Shown here piece after piece: positions 22,375 to 31,049 of a stretch of DNA of 64,000 nucleotides. The translations under genes were made by a program, and so were the position numbers. Below the pieces are notes generated by a model, which saw only the letters and a program-made list of their open reading frames with translations, made no database searches and was not told where the DNA came from. Position 1 is the first letter of the stretch. Each line of letters starts with the position of its first letter. The DNA is from a virus: positions 1 to 64,000 of IMG/VR virus record IMGVR_UViG_3300046517_001709. One strand, 5' to 3'.

Positions 22375-22719
22375 GTGACCGACGAACCCTTCGACCCGAC
22401 GCACTGGCGGATCCTCGCCGTCGCCCTCATGCGCAGGCTCGGCGGCAAGGTCGAGCTCAGCCGGGACGAGATCGAAGAAGCCCGCGCGCTTCTTGACCCC
22501 ATCGAGAACCAGACGCTGATGGTGTCCTACAGCGAATCGCAGCTCACCCCGTGGCCACCACCGCTGACCGTCGAGCTGCGCAGCCGGCCCCGTACTGTTC
22601 CTGAGGCACTGAGCGCCCTCGCGGACGAGATTCGCGGGTGGATTCCCGAAGAATCATCAATCTTCGACGGCTGGACCGACGATCGGATTCGACGCGACGA
22701 CGAACCAAGCGCACACTGA
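22375..22719 (+). CDS. Hypothetical protein, 114 aa
   Basis: GTG 22375 lies ten bases after GGAGG (22361-22365), favouring it over the in-frame TTG 22366. The N-terminal half is helical with KVELSRDEIEEARALL; the second half has strands and an acidic end. It is the last gene before a strong terminator-like hairpin. I cannot name it. Confidence 0.65.
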   Translation: MTDEPFDPTHWRILAVALMRRLGGKVELSRDEIEEARALLDPIENQTLMVSYSESQLTPWPPPLTVELRSRPRTVPEALSALADEIRGWIPEESSIFDGWTDDRIRRDDEPSAH

Positions 22720-22730
22720 TCCAAAAGGTT

Positions 22731-22762
22731 GCTGCCCGCAGGCCGGACACCCTGCGGGCAGC
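22731..22762. terminator. Strong stem-loop ending the left operon
   Basis: A 12-bp perfect GC-rich stem (22731-22742 with 22751-22762) with an eight-base loop follows the stop at 22719 by 11 bases. It separates the small-gene operon from the WhiB/glycosyltransferase block and is a good rho-independent-like terminator for an actinobacterial host. Confidence 0.75.
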
Positions 22763-22777
22763 GAAGCCAGGCGCCAG

Positions 22778-22806
22778 CTCGATCACACCGTAGCCGGATG
22801 ATCGAG
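22778..22806. promoter_or_regulatory. Second stem-loop ahead of the WhiB gene
   Basis: CTCGATCA (22778-22785) pairs perfectly with TGATCGAG (22799-22806) around a 13-base loop. Its right arm carries the GAGG ribosome-binding site of the WhiB gene (ATG 22818), so folding could hide it. An operator role is equally possible. Confidence 0.5.
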
Positions 22807-22817
22807 GTGTTAGTCAC

Positions 22818-23141
22818 ATGCCGTACCCGCTCACAGAAAACGCCCCCACCCCGCCGTACGACGGCACCGAAGCCTGCTCCGGCGTCGGCTGGGAACTGTT
22901 CTTCACCAAGGGCCGCGAGAACATCGCCGGCGCGAAAGCGCTGTGCGGCGCCTGCCCCATGCTCGCCGCCTGCGACGCCTGGTCGCTGGTGCACGAGGAG
23001 TTCGGGTTCTGGGCCGGAAAGACCGCCAAGGAGCGCAACCAGATCCGCCGCGAACGCGAGATCACCCTGCGGCGCCCCGAAGCCCGTGGCATCCGGCGGC
23101 CGTCCGTGGCCCCCGCCGAGCATCTGGCGATCGCCGCGTGA
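22818..23141 (+). CDS. whiB: WhiB-family iron-sulfur regulator
   Basis: The 107-residue protein has the four WhiB cysteines at C20, C43, C46 and C52 (LCGACPMLAAC), which bind a 4Fe-4S cluster, and a variant of the G-[IV]-W-G-G turn (FGFWAGKTAKER) followed by a basic C-terminal tail for DNA contact. WhiB proteins occur only in actinobacteria and their phages, fixing the host phylum. Known phage WhiB proteins act as dominant-negative regulators of host WhiB. Here it is first in the glycosyltransferase block and is coupled to it by overlap at 23138. Confidence 0.93.
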   Translation: MPYPLTENAPTPPYDGTEACSGVGWELFFTKGRENIAGAKALCGACPMLAACDAWSLVHEEFGFWAGKTAKERNQIRREREITLRRPEARGIRRPSVAPAEHLAIAA

Positions 23142-24184
23142 GCCTCCCGCGCGTCTTCGGCTGGCTCGCCGACACCCAGGGCTGCGGCTACTACCGCGTC
23201 ATGCTGCCGCTGTGCGAACTCGCCCGTCGCCGCGCCGCCGACACCGCATTCGACGGGCGCATGTTCGCCGACTACGCCACCGGCTCCCGGCCCGGCGAGA
23301 TCCGCGTGGACCACGACGGGGAACCCGCCGTCATCATCGGCCAGCGCGTCGCCCAGGCCGTCCCGTCCGAGACGTGGCAGCTGCTGGCCAAAGCCGACCG
23401 GTTCAGGCTCGTGTACGACATCGACGACGACCTGTTCCGGGTCGACCCCGCCAACGAGCGGGCCTACGCCTACTTCGGCCGGCCCGACGTACGCCGCAGG
23501 CTGGCCGAGAACCTTGCCGCCGCCCACATGGTCACCGTGTCCACCGAACCCCTCGCCGTTCAGATGCGGCAGTACAGCGACAACGTCGTCGTCATCGGCA
23601 ACTACCTCGACGCCGCGGTCCTGAAGTACCCGCGGCCCGAACGCGACGGCATCCTGACCGTCGGTTGGGGCGGCTCGTCGACACACGGCGCCGACTTCGC
23701 CGCGGTCGCGCCGCACCTGCGGTCATTCTTCAAGCGCCGGCCTGCCGTGCGCTGGCACTCCTTCGGCCACGACTACGGGCCGCTCACCGGCGCGACCAGG
23801 CGCAGGTTCACCCGCTGGCGCGACATCGTCGAGGACCAGGCCGCGTACTGCGCGAGCATGCGCTGGGACATCGGCGTCGCACCCCTGGCCGACACCGTGT
23901 TCAACGCCTCCAAGTCGGATCTGCGGGTCCGCGAGTACTGCGCGGCGGGCATCCCGGCCGTCTATTCGCGTGTCGGCCCGTACGCGGCGGCCGTGGACGA
24001 CGGTGTCACCGGGTTCCTTGCCTCGACGCGCAAGGAGTGGCTGGCGGCCCTGGACGCCCTAGCCGGCGACGAAGGGCTGCGCGAGCGCATGGGGAAGGCA
24101 GCACGCGAGGCGGCTGCGGAGTACACGATCCAAGGTCATGGCGGTCAGTTGTGGCTTGACGCGCTGGGAAGCCTGAAGTGGTGA
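23138..24184 (+). CDS. Glycosyltransferase, GT-B/GT4-like, 348 aa
   Basis: The sequence starts FGWLADTQGCGYYRVMLPL, a glycine-rich first strand seen in phage GT4-like enzymes. It continues through YDIDDDLFRVD, TVSTEPLAVQMRQY and VGWGGSSTHGADFAAV, and has the C-terminal nucleotide-sugar region with SDLRVREYCAAGIPAVYS and GVTGFLAST. These are features of two-domain GT-B enzymes that use nucleotide sugars. The acceptor is unknown; DNA, virion protein or host polymer are all possible. GTG 23138 overlaps the WhiB stop. Confidence 0.85.
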   Translation: MSLPRVFGWLADTQGCGYYRVMLPLCELARRRAADTAFDGRMFADYATGSRPGEIRVDHDGEPAVIIGQRVAQAVPSETWQLLAKADRFRLVYDIDDDLFRVDPANERAYAYFGRPDVRRRLAENLAAAHMVTVSTEPLAVQMRQYSDNVVVIGNYLDAAVLKYPRPERDGILTVGWGGSSTHGADFAAVAPHLRSFFKRRPAVRWHSFGHDYGPLTGATRRRFTRWRDIVEDQAAYCASMRWDIGVAPLADTVFNASKSDLRVREYCAAGIPAVYSRVGPYAAAVDDGVTGFLASTRKEWLAALDALAGDEGLRERMGKAAREAAAEYTIQGHGGQLWLDALGSLKW

Positions 24185-24885
24185 CCGAGACCCCCAGGCT
24201 CATGATGATCTGCCCCACGCGCGGCAGGCCCGAAAACGCCGTCCGGCTGCACGAGGCCTTCAAGGCCACCACGGGGCCCGAGGCGGCCATCGTGTTCGCA
24301 GTCGACCAGGACGATCCGAAGCGCTCTGCGTACGTCGAGACGGGCGTGCCGATGGTCATCGGGCCGCGGCTGCGGATCGGCGGCACCCTGAACCGGCTCA
24401 CGGCCGACTGGAGAGACCGCGCCAGCATCTTCGCCTTCGGTTTCCTCGGCGACGACCACCTTGTCCAGACCGAGGGCTGGTCGCTGCGCTTCCTGGCCGA
24501 GCTCGACCGGATGGGCACCGGCATGGTCTACGGCAACGACCTCATCCAGGGCGAGAACTTGCCGACCGCCATCGCCATGACCACGGACATCATCACCGCT
24601 CTCGGCTACATGGTGCCCGGCGGCCTGGTCCATCTGGAGATCGATACGGCCTGGAAGCTGCTCGGCCAGGCGATCGGGCGCCTGACCTACCTGCCGGACG
24701 TCGTCATCGAGCACATGCACCCCATCGCCGGGAAGGCTCCGGACGACGCCGGCTACCGCGAGGCCAACGACCCGGCGCAGTACGAGGCCGACGGCCAGCG
24801 GCTCGCCGACTGGAAGCGGCTTCAGATGCCCGCCGACGTCGAACGGCTCAAGCACCTGATCGCGGCGAAGGAGAACCGGCCTTGA
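24181..24885 (+). CDS. Glycosyltransferase family 2-like (GT-A), 234 aa
   Basis: An N-terminal strand-loop LMMICPTRGRPENAVRLHEAF is typical of GT-A enzymes, and FGFLGDDHLVQTEGW gives the D-x-D-like metal/nucleotide-sugar site near residue 90. A later MVYGNDLIQGENLPT and HLEIDTAWKLLGQAIGRL follow GT2 patterns. Two adjacent GTG codons (24178, 24181) can start; 24181 gives the common four-base overlap. It forms a trio with the GT-B enzyme and the methyltransferase. Confidence 0.8.
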   Translation: MTETPRLMMICPTRGRPENAVRLHEAFKATTGPEAAIVFAVDQDDPKRSAYVETGVPMVIGPRLRIGGTLNRLTADWRDRASIFAFGFLGDDHLVQTEGWSLRFLAELDRMGTGMVYGNDLIQGENLPTAIAMTTDIITALGYMVPGGLVHLEIDTAWKLLGQAIGRLTYLPDVVIEHMHPIAGKAPDDAGYREANDPAQYEADGQRLADWKRLQMPADVERLKHLIAAKENRP

Positions 24886-25520
24886 GCGAGTGGCGTCTCT
24901 TCGAAGAGGGCGCCGTCCCGGAGTGGACGCGGCCGGAATGGTACGCCTCTCGTGACCGGGCGCCGCACTTGGAGCAGGAGCTGCACCGGCCGCGCCTGAT
25001 GGAAGCCGCGGCGCAGGTCGCCGACGTGGCCGCCGTCCACTTCGCGAAGACCCTCGTCGACCTCGGCGCCGGAGACGGCGGCCTGCTGCAACTTCTCCAG
25101 CGCGACGTTCCGATGCTCGACGCCTGGGGCTACGACCTCCAGCCGACGAACATCGCCGGCGCCGCACAGCGCGGGGTGACCGTCTACCTCGGCGACGTCG
25201 TCGACGGCGTGGAGTACCTCGGCAAATCCGAGGACGGCACGATGCAGAAGCTCCCGTTGCAGTGGGGCGAGATCGCCGTGGCCACGGAGTGCCTGGAGCA
25301 TTTACTCGAGCCAGGGCGGTTCGTTCGCATCATCGCCGAGCACTGCCGCGTCCTGGTTGCGTCGTCGCCGCATACCGAGCGGCCGGGCGCCGCGTACGGT
25401 TTCCACACTTTTGCGTGGGATTTGGACGGCTACCGCGCGCTCCTGGAGCAGGGCGGCTTCGAGGTCGTACGGCACGAGACCGTCGGGATGTTTCAGGTGA
25501 TCACCGGAGTGCACGCATGA
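24882..25520 (+). CDS. Class I SAM-dependent methyltransferase, 212 aa
   Basis: Motif I is VDLGAGDGGLLQLL (about residues 59-72), followed by WGYDLQPTNI (acidic SAM ribose contact) and IAVATECLEHLLEPGRF with a post-motif similar to sugar or small-molecule methyltransferases. TTG 24882 overlaps the previous stop, a rare start in this genome. The position between glycosyltransferases and an epimerase suggests methylation of a sugar or glycan. Confidence 0.85.
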   Translation: MSEWRLFEEGAVPEWTRPEWYASRDRAPHLEQELHRPRLMEAAAQVADVAAVHFAKTLVDLGAGDGGLLQLLQRDVPMLDAWGYDLQPTNIAGAAQRGVTVYLGDVVDGVEYLGKSEDGTMQKLPLQWGEIAVATECLEHLLEPGRFVRIIAEHCRVLVASSPHTERPGAAYGFHTFAWDLDGYRALLEQGGFEVVRHETVGMFQVITGVHA

Positions 25521-26023
25521 CGGCCGACGGCACGAGGCGAAGGGACCCGCTCGTCTGGATGGGACCCGATGGCGACAGGGTGCTGACGCTCGTCCGCCAG
25601 AAGCTGAGCCTCATGTACGGCCTGAGCCCGGACCTCGTCGACGAAGTCAGCGCCGAGGATCTGAACTCGATACTCGCGAGGCAAATCGTCCTGCGCATCC
25701 GCGGCCACGTGTTCGGCGAGCAGCTGCCTCCGCACTCCGAGACCCGCAGCATCCACATCCCCGACGGATGGCGCGAACACTGGCGGTGGGACCACCGGGA
25801 GCGATGGTGGATGCGCGGCTGGGTCCGTCGCCGGCCGATCCGCCTCCGCGAGGTCACCATCACGGCCACCTGGAAGAACATGGCCGCCTACCCGTGGCTG
25901 TCGCTGCGGACCCAGAACCTCCCGTACGACTTCGGGCAGGCCGTCCGGCTCGTACTGCCGCCGACTTCCACCCTGTCCGGCGAGGGCCTCCCCTACGCCC
26001 AGCAGTTCCAGGAGGACTGGTGA
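25517..26023 (+). CDS. Hypothetical protein, 168 aa, in the glycan block
   Basis: ATG 25517 overlaps the methyltransferase stop. An HTH-free, basic/aromatic sequence with HIPDGWREHWRWDHRERWWMRGW and later strands (LREVTITATWKN). The tryptophan and arginine density may bind sugar or nucleic acid. Its family is not recognised; being coupled into the block suggests a shared process. Confidence 0.65.
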   Translation: MTADGTRRRDPLVWMGPDGDRVLTLVRQKLSLMYGLSPDLVDEVSAEDLNSILARQIVLRIRGHVFGEQLPPHSETRSIHIPDGWREHWRWDHRERWWMRGWVRRRPIRLREVTITATWKNMAAYPWLSLRTQNLPYDFGQAVRLVLPPTSTLSGEGLPYAQQFQEDW

Positions 26024-26718
26024 CCAGCCCCGAGCGGCTCGCTAAGCAAATCCGCACCTTCGACAACTCCGCCCCCGACGCCGATGAACGCATGAAGCAG
26101 ATCATCAAGGACGCCGAGGACGGCGGCGAGAAGCACATGGAAGCGGTGCTGGACGCGCTCGCCAAGGACGACAAGTCCAGTACCGCCGGTCCGCCGTCTG
26201 TCTACGACGTTGCGACCGGCCGCCCGGCGTTCCACGAGTCGAACGTGCTGCTGGAGCTGCGTGTCCACGTCAACGGGCGGCTGTTCACCGCCCGCGAGTC
26301 CGTCGACCCGATGATGTTCGAGCCTCAGCTTGGCAAGGCCGGGTTCGAGACGTTCATCCGGTTCTTCATCCAGGCCAGCTGCGGCCGGCTGGCGATCGAC
26401 CCCGAGGCGTACGCCTACTTCCGCAGCCTCGTCACAGTCGTTCACCCGGAGGACCAGCACGACCTCAAGCGCTGCGCCGACGGCCCGGCGGCCACTCCCT
26501 ACTGCGACAAGGGGCTGATCTCCAAGGCGTCCCGCATCTTTCCGGCGGTTGACGCGGCGATCGAGCCGACGGTGACGCGGGAGGACGTCCTGGGCACCTG
26601 CCCGTGCCGCTGCCACCGGCGCAACGGGGCCGCGGACCACCTCAGGCGGCTGGCCCAGGCGTACAAGCTGCCGACGTTCGATGAGGACATGCTCGACGAG
26701 AACGGATTCCCGCGATGA
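26020..26718 (+). CDS. Hypothetical protein, 232 aa, in the glycan block
   Basis: GTG 26020 overlaps the previous stop. A helical, charged N-terminal quarter precedes a mixed domain with HESNVLLELRVHVNGRLF and a Cys/His-containing CPCRCHRRNGAADH near residue 200, possibly zinc-binding. The end is acidic (DEDMLDENGFPR). Unknown function. Confidence 0.65.
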   Translation: MTSPERLAKQIRTFDNSAPDADERMKQIIKDAEDGGEKHMEAVLDALAKDDKSSTAGPPSVYDVATGRPAFHESNVLLELRVHVNGRLFTARESVDPMMFEPQLGKAGFETFIRFFIQASCGRLAIDPEAYAYFRSLVTVVHPEDQHDLKRCADGPAATPYCDKGLISKASRIFPAVDAAIEPTVTREDVLGTCPCRCHRRNGAADHLRRLAQAYKLPTFDEDMLDENGFPR

Positions 26719-27743
26719 CGATCGAGACGAAGCCCGACGCCGTCGAGCGCGAACGCATCCACGCCTACACCACCGACTACCGAAAGCGTGAAGGCAGCCG
26801 ACGTGGAACGCTCGTCGACCGCGGCTTCTGGATCCACCACCTGCCGCGCCTGATCCTCAACTGCCGACTGCTCGGCCACAAGGCCGTGGTTGACGGCACC
26901 GAGGGCTACGCCAACGGGACGTTCAGCCGCCCCGGCTACCGGTGGGTCTGCTGCGACCGCTGCGGCTTGCGGCCCCGACCCCAGGGCGATCTCGACCCGG
27001 TGCAGTGGGACGTCGGCGACCGCTACCGGGCGCCTCTGCCCGGGCCGTGGCCGCGCGCCACTGGTAGCTTCGGCGGGCAGATCGTCATCGGCAGGAGCTT
27101 CCCGGGCGCCTCCATCGGCGTTGCCGTGGGCAGTGCCGGCGACGACCACGGGCTGGCCGTGCACGTCCGGCTCAACCCGATCGGCGCGCTATACCTGCAC
27201 GTCGATGAGTTCGGGACCTGGATTCAGCGCAGGCTCAACCCCACCGGCTACGACACCCGTACTACCGAGCTCACCCTCGGCGACGGGCGCCTGTCTTGGC
27301 GGTTGTGGGCCAAGCGCGATGAGCACTCGGGCGCGACTCCGCGCTGGCGGGACGGCTCGACAGTGATCGACCCGCGCGAACGCCTGTTCGGCCCGGTGCT
27401 CGGCAGCTACGAAAAGGTGGGCGAGCCGGTGACCGCGACCATCCGGATGCCCGAAGGGGACGACCACGAAGTCATCCTCACGCTGGAGCGGAAACGCATT
27501 GGTCGCAGGCGTGGCGAGGGCAAGCTGTCGTGGGCCGTGGACTGGGCCAGCGAGAAGGGCATCCCGTTCCGGCACGACTCCTGGAAGGGCAACGAGGTGA
27601 TGGCCTCGGGAGTCAGCGTGTCGGATGCTGCAGTCAAACAGGGCCGGTGGGCCGCCGAGGCCTGCGCGGCCATCGCCGCCGACGTCTCGGAGATGCGCAC
27701 CCGGTACCGGTGGCGTTCGGTCGCCGACGAAGTGGAGATCTGA
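26715..27743 (+). CDS. Hypothetical protein, 342 aa, in the glycan block
   Basis: ATG 26715 overlaps the previous stop. An early zinc-ribbon-like RWVCCDRCGLRPRP is followed by a long beta-rich region (PGASIGVAVGSAGDDHGLAVHVRL, LGDGRLSWRLWAKRDEHSG, ATIRMPEGDDHEVILTLERKR). The repeated strand pattern could be a jelly-roll or beta-sandwich, suiting a glycan-interacting or virion protein, but I have no specific match. Confidence 0.65.
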   Translation: MTIETKPDAVERERIHAYTTDYRKREGSRRGTLVDRGFWIHHLPRLILNCRLLGHKAVVDGTEGYANGTFSRPGYRWVCCDRCGLRPRPQGDLDPVQWDVGDRYRAPLPGPWPRATGSFGGQIVIGRSFPGASIGVAVGSAGDDHGLAVHVRLNPIGALYLHVDEFGTWIQRRLNPTGYDTRTTELTLGDGRLSWRLWAKRDEHSGATPRWRDGSTVIDPRERLFGPVLGSYEKVGEPVTATIRMPEGDDHEVILTLERKRIGRRRGEGKLSWAVDWASEKGIPFRHDSWKGNEVMASGVSVSDAAVKQGRWAAEACAAIAADVSEMRTRYRWRSVADEVEI

Positions 27744-27744
27744 C

Positions 27745-28890
27745 GTGCGGGTGCTCGTGACCGGCGCGGCCGGCTTCATCGGATCCCACCTTGTCCGCGC
27801 CCTGGAAGCCCGCGGAGACGACGTAGCGGGCCTGGACATCGTCGACGGGCCGCAGTTCGACGCGCTGGACTTCTTCCGCACCGACGGCACGCGGTATGAC
27901 TTGGCGATTCACTGTGCCGCGGTCATCGGCGGACGGCAGGGCATCGACGGGTCACCGCTCGCGGTCGCCACGAACCTTGCGCTGGACAGTTGGTACTTCA
28001 ACTGGCTGGTCCGGACCGGCACGCCGCGAGCGGTGTATTTCAGCTCCTCGGCCTGCTACCCGGTGGATCTCCAGAACGACTACGCGACGGCGCGCGAGCT
28101 GCGTGAAGACGACATTCGCCTGGACGCCTACAACATCGGCCGCCCGGACGCCGTCTACGGCCTGGCGAAGCTCGTCGGCGAGCAGCTGGCCGAGTACGCC
28201 CGTGCGGCTGGCGTTGACGTGCTCGTGTGTCGCCCATTTTCGGGCTTCGGCGAGGACCAATCGCCGGATTACCCGTTCTCGGCGATCATCGACCGCGCCC
28301 GGCGTCGTGAGGACCCGTTCGACATCTGGGGCGACGGTCGCCAGGTCCGAGACTGGGTCTACATCGATGACGTGGTCGGCGCCGTCCTAGCCGCGCTCGA
28401 TGCCGGCGAGCAGGGCCCGCTGAACATCGGCAGCGGCGTCGCCACGTCGTTCGACGAGCTCGCGGCGTCCATCGTTGCCCAGGTCGGCGGCGGCTACCGC
28501 CCGGCGTTCCGGCACTTGGAGGACAAGCCTGCCGGGGTGGCGTACCGCGTGGCCGACCCGACGCGGATGCTCGCGCTGTACAAGCCTCGCGTCAGCCTCC
28601 AGGAGGGCATCGCCCGAGCCCTGGCCGTCCCGGAGACGGTCCGGCTCGCCCACGGCGAGAGCATCAAGCGGGGCGCCATGACGGCCATGCGGCGGGAGCT
28701 GGACTGGCGGTTCGACGATCCGCGCGAGGTGACCTTCTACAAGCGGTACCGCGAGGGGAAGCGGGTCGTGATCGTCACGGACGAGTTCCTAGAGGACTAC
28801 GTGGGGAACGTGTGGTCCTGCGTCGAAGGGCAGCTTGACGAAGGCGCCCGCCGCGAGCGCGGCCACTACGTGAACGGCACCCCGGTCTGA
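27745..28890 (+). CDS. NAD-dependent epimerase/dehydratase with C-terminal extension, 381 aa
   Basis: This is an extended short-chain dehydrogenase: TGAAGFIG (residues 6-13, NAD binding), AIHCAAVIGG, YFSSSACYP and the catalytic Y138-x3-K142 in YGLAKLVGE, then RQVRDWVYIDDVVGAV and a C-terminal sugar-binding region. Such enzymes interconvert NDP-sugars. About 75 residues after the epimerase core form a charged extra segment not usual for the family. GTG 27745 follows the previous stop by one base. It probably makes the sugar donor for the glycosyltransferases upstream. Confidence 0.88.
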   Translation: MRVLVTGAAGFIGSHLVRALEARGDDVAGLDIVDGPQFDALDFFRTDGTRYDLAIHCAAVIGGRQGIDGSPLAVATNLALDSWYFNWLVRTGTPRAVYFSSSACYPVDLQNDYATARELREDDIRLDAYNIGRPDAVYGLAKLVGEQLAEYARAAGVDVLVCRPFSGFGEDQSPDYPFSAIIDRARRREDPFDIWGDGRQVRDWVYIDDVVGAVLAALDAGEQGPLNIGSGVATSFDELAASIVAQVGGGYRPAFRHLEDKPAGVAYRVADPTRMLALYKPRVSLQEGIARALAVPETVRLAHGESIKRGAMTAMRRELDWRFDDPREVTFYKRYREGKRVVIVTDEFLEDYVGNVWSCVEGQLDEGARRERGHYVNGTPV

Positions 28891-28940
28891 AGTGCCCGCC
28901 CACGGGATCCGCGCTGGACTCCGCCCATAGCCTGACGACC

Positions 28941-29309
28941 ATGGGTGGCCTCAGCAACGGATGGGACGCGGTGCTCCCGGCGGGATCCGCCATGAGCGCT
29001 GCGTTCGGTCTCAGCAACGACGACGGCACCCCCTACAACGTCAGCGGCCTGACGTGGGAGTACGTCGTCCACTCCGATCCGGCCGACGCGTCGCCGCTCA
29101 TCTCGGTCACGACGACCCCGAACGCCCAGGGCTCGCTGACCGTCACCACGAGCCCGACCACCCAGGTCGCGCTCAGCCTGCTGCACGCCGCCACGGCCGC
29201 CCTGCCGCCCGCGGCCTACCGGCACGCCCTGTGGTCCAACCCGGGCCAGCCCAGCGCCCTGTGCTGGATGCAGGGCACGCTGACCGTCGCCCGCGTGGCC
29301 CAGCCGTAG
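28941..29309 (+). CDS. Probable structural protein, 122 aa
   Basis: Small beta-rich protein with threonine/serine-rich strands ([31 protein letters not shown]) like short tail or fibre-associated domains in actinophages. It lies 10 bases upstream of the collagen-like fibre gene, favouring a virion role as partner or adaptor. No signature confirms that. Confidence 0.6.
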   Translation: MGGLSNGWDAVLPAGSAMSAAFGLSNDDGTPYNVSGLTWEYVVHSDPADASPLISVTTTPNAQGSLTVTTSPTTQVALSLLHAATAALPPAAYRHALWSNPGQPSALCWMQGTLTVARVAQP

Positions 29310-29319
29310 GAGGCCGACG

Positions 29320-30540
29320 ATGCCCGACATCACCGTCACCGAGACCGGCCCGACCGTCTCCGTCGGCGACGCCGTGACGCCGATCGTGACCGTCTCCGCG
29401 CTCGGGACACCCGGCGCGACGGGAGCCACGGGCGCCACCGGCCCGGCAGGGCCGACGGGACCCACGGGCCCGACCGGCGCCACCGGGCCGACCGGCGCAA
29501 CAGGACCACAGGGCGCTACGGGCGCGACAGGAGCGACGGGCGCTACCGGCCCGCAGGGACCGGCAGGACCCGGCGGCGGAGGAGCCCTGCGCGGCACCTG
29601 GGCCGTCGGCACCTCCTACGTCGCCAACGACGTCGTCGTCCTCAACGAGCGCGCCTTCGAGGCCGTACAGGCCGGGACCGGCCACGACCCGCTGCCCGCC
29701 ACCCAGCTGTTCGCCGGACCGCCCGGCACCATCGACGCCGGCGACGGCGCCGCGTACGAGATGGGCCTGAAGGTCCAGCCGACCGCCGACGTCCGCATGA
29801 CCGCGGTCGCGTTCTACAAGGCCACCGCCAACACCGGCACCCACGTCGGACGCCTGTGGCGGCTCGGCGCGAACAGCGTCTACTACAAGGTCACCGAGGC
29901 GACGTTCACCGGCGAGACGTCCTCGGGCTGGCAGAGCATGCCGCTGGCCGCGGACCTGGCCGCTGGGGACACCTACGTCGTGTCGTGCGCGTTCCCCGCC
30001 GGGCATTACTCCTTCGACTCCGGGTATTTCAACGCCCCGGTCACGGTCGGCTCGATCACCGCGCCGGTCGGCGCCGGGATGTACTCCACGACAGTCGGCC
30101 ACGTTCCCGATCACGTCGGCGGGAACGCGAACTACTGGGTGACGCCGATCTGGGGCGAGCCGAACCCGACGTGGTGGCAGGAGATCGGCGCCTGGCAGGA
30201 CATCGCCGGATTCCCCTCGGCGCAGGAAGCCGCCGCGCAGTACGTCCTGTCGCAGATCGGCGCACTCGGCGGTATCGCGGGCCTGGACGGCGCCGGCCAC
30301 CTGGCGTCCACCGCCTCCGGCACTGCGGCCGTCGCGGCCGGGTCCACGTCCGTGTCGGTCGCCCACGGCCTGCCGCGCGTCCCAACGCTCCAGCAGGTCG
30401 ACGTCACGCCCACGAACAATCTGGGCTCGGCGACGAAGCTGTGGGTGTCCGCCGTCGATGCCACGAACATCACCGTCAACACCGACGTCGCCCCCGGCGG
30501 ATCCGGTGCCACCTTCGGATGGCGGGTCCTGAACGTCTGA
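29320..30540 (+). CDS. Collagen-like fibre protein with DUF4082 domain, 406 aa
   Basis: After a short N-terminal strand region, residues about 29-88 are collagen-like Gly-X-Y triplets dominated by GAT, GPT and GPQ. From about residue 130 to 240 the sequence matches the DUF4082 beta-sandwich pattern ([59 protein letters not shown]). The C-terminal part is a beta-rich tip. Collagen trimers and DUF4082 together suggest an appendage or receptor-binding fibre. The many threonines in Y positions are typical O-glycosylation sites in bacterial collagen-like proteins. AGGAGGC precedes the ATG. Confidence 0.85.
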   Translation: MPDITVTETGPTVSVGDAVTPIVTVSALGTPGATGATGATGPAGPTGPTGPTGATGPTGATGPQGATGATGATGATGPQGPAGPGGGGALRGTWAVGTSYVANDVVVLNERAFEAVQAGTGHDPLPATQLFAGPPGTIDAGDGAAYEMGLKVQPTADVRMTAVAFYKATANTGTHVGRLWRLGANSVYYKVTEATFTGETSSGWQSMPLAADLAAGDTYVVSCAFPAGHYSFDSGYFNAPVTVGSITAPVGAGMYSTTVGHVPDHVGGNANYWVTPIWGEPNPTWWQEIGAWQDIAGFPSAQEAAAQYVLSQIGALGGIAGLDGAGHLASTASGTAAVAAGSTSVSVAHGLPRVPTLQQVDVTPTNNLGSATKLWVSAVDATNITVNTDVAPGGSGATFGWRVLNV

Positions 30541-30594
30541 CCTTGACGCGGCCGGTGTGATGGGAACGCTGACCGCCGAGCCCTGGAGACGACC

Positions 30595-31044
30595 GTGCTG
30601 CTGATCGAACGGATCGCCGTGATCCGAGGCCATGCCCGGCGCCACTCATGCTGCTCGCAGGAGGTCGAACGGCACCTCGACGAACTCCAGGCCGAAGTCG
30701 ACCAGTTGCTCGCACTCGCACGCGCCAACGACCGGGCCCCCGCCCGCATCCACGTCACCGTCACCACGGAAGGCAACACCATGACCACCTTCGCCCCCGG
30801 CGCCCCGATCACCTTCACCGCGGGCTCGGACAACGCCGAGAACCAGCCCGTCGCTGACACCTACACCTGGACGTCCACCGCCGGTACCATCGTGCCCGGC
30901 CCGGACTCGACGACCATCACGATCAGCGACGCCCCGCTCGGCGACGTCACCGCGACCGCGACCGACCCGCTCGGCATCGCCGGCTCCGCGACCGCCACCG
31001 TCGCCGACCAGACACCGACCGTCGTCAACGTCACCGTCTCCTGA
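30595..31044 (+). CDS. Ig-like structural protein with helical N terminus, possible internal start
   Basis: GTG 30595 begins a 149-residue frame: residues 1-45 are helical (EVERHLDELQAEVDQLLALA), then a linker and an Ig-like, Thr-rich beta domain (ITFTAGSDNAENQ, ATATDPLGIAGSATATV). An ATG at 30781 preceded by GGAAGG could initiate the Ig-like domain alone (87 residues). Placement right after the fibre gene suggests a capsid or fibre decoration protein. Confidence 0.65.
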   Translation: MLLIERIAVIRGHARRHSCCSQEVERHLDELQAEVDQLLALARANDRAPARIHVTVTTEGNTMTTFAPGAPITFTAGSDNAENQPVADTYTWTSTAGTIVPGPDSTTITISDAPLGDVTATATDPLGIAGSATATVADQTPTVVNVTVS

Positions 31045-31049
31045 CGGCC

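Noticed and set aside
29400-29580. Triplet-repeat DNA at the collagen-like region considered as CRISPR or VNTR
   Set aside because: The repeats are Gly-X-Y codons with synonymous variation and no spacers, explained by collagen-like protein sequence.
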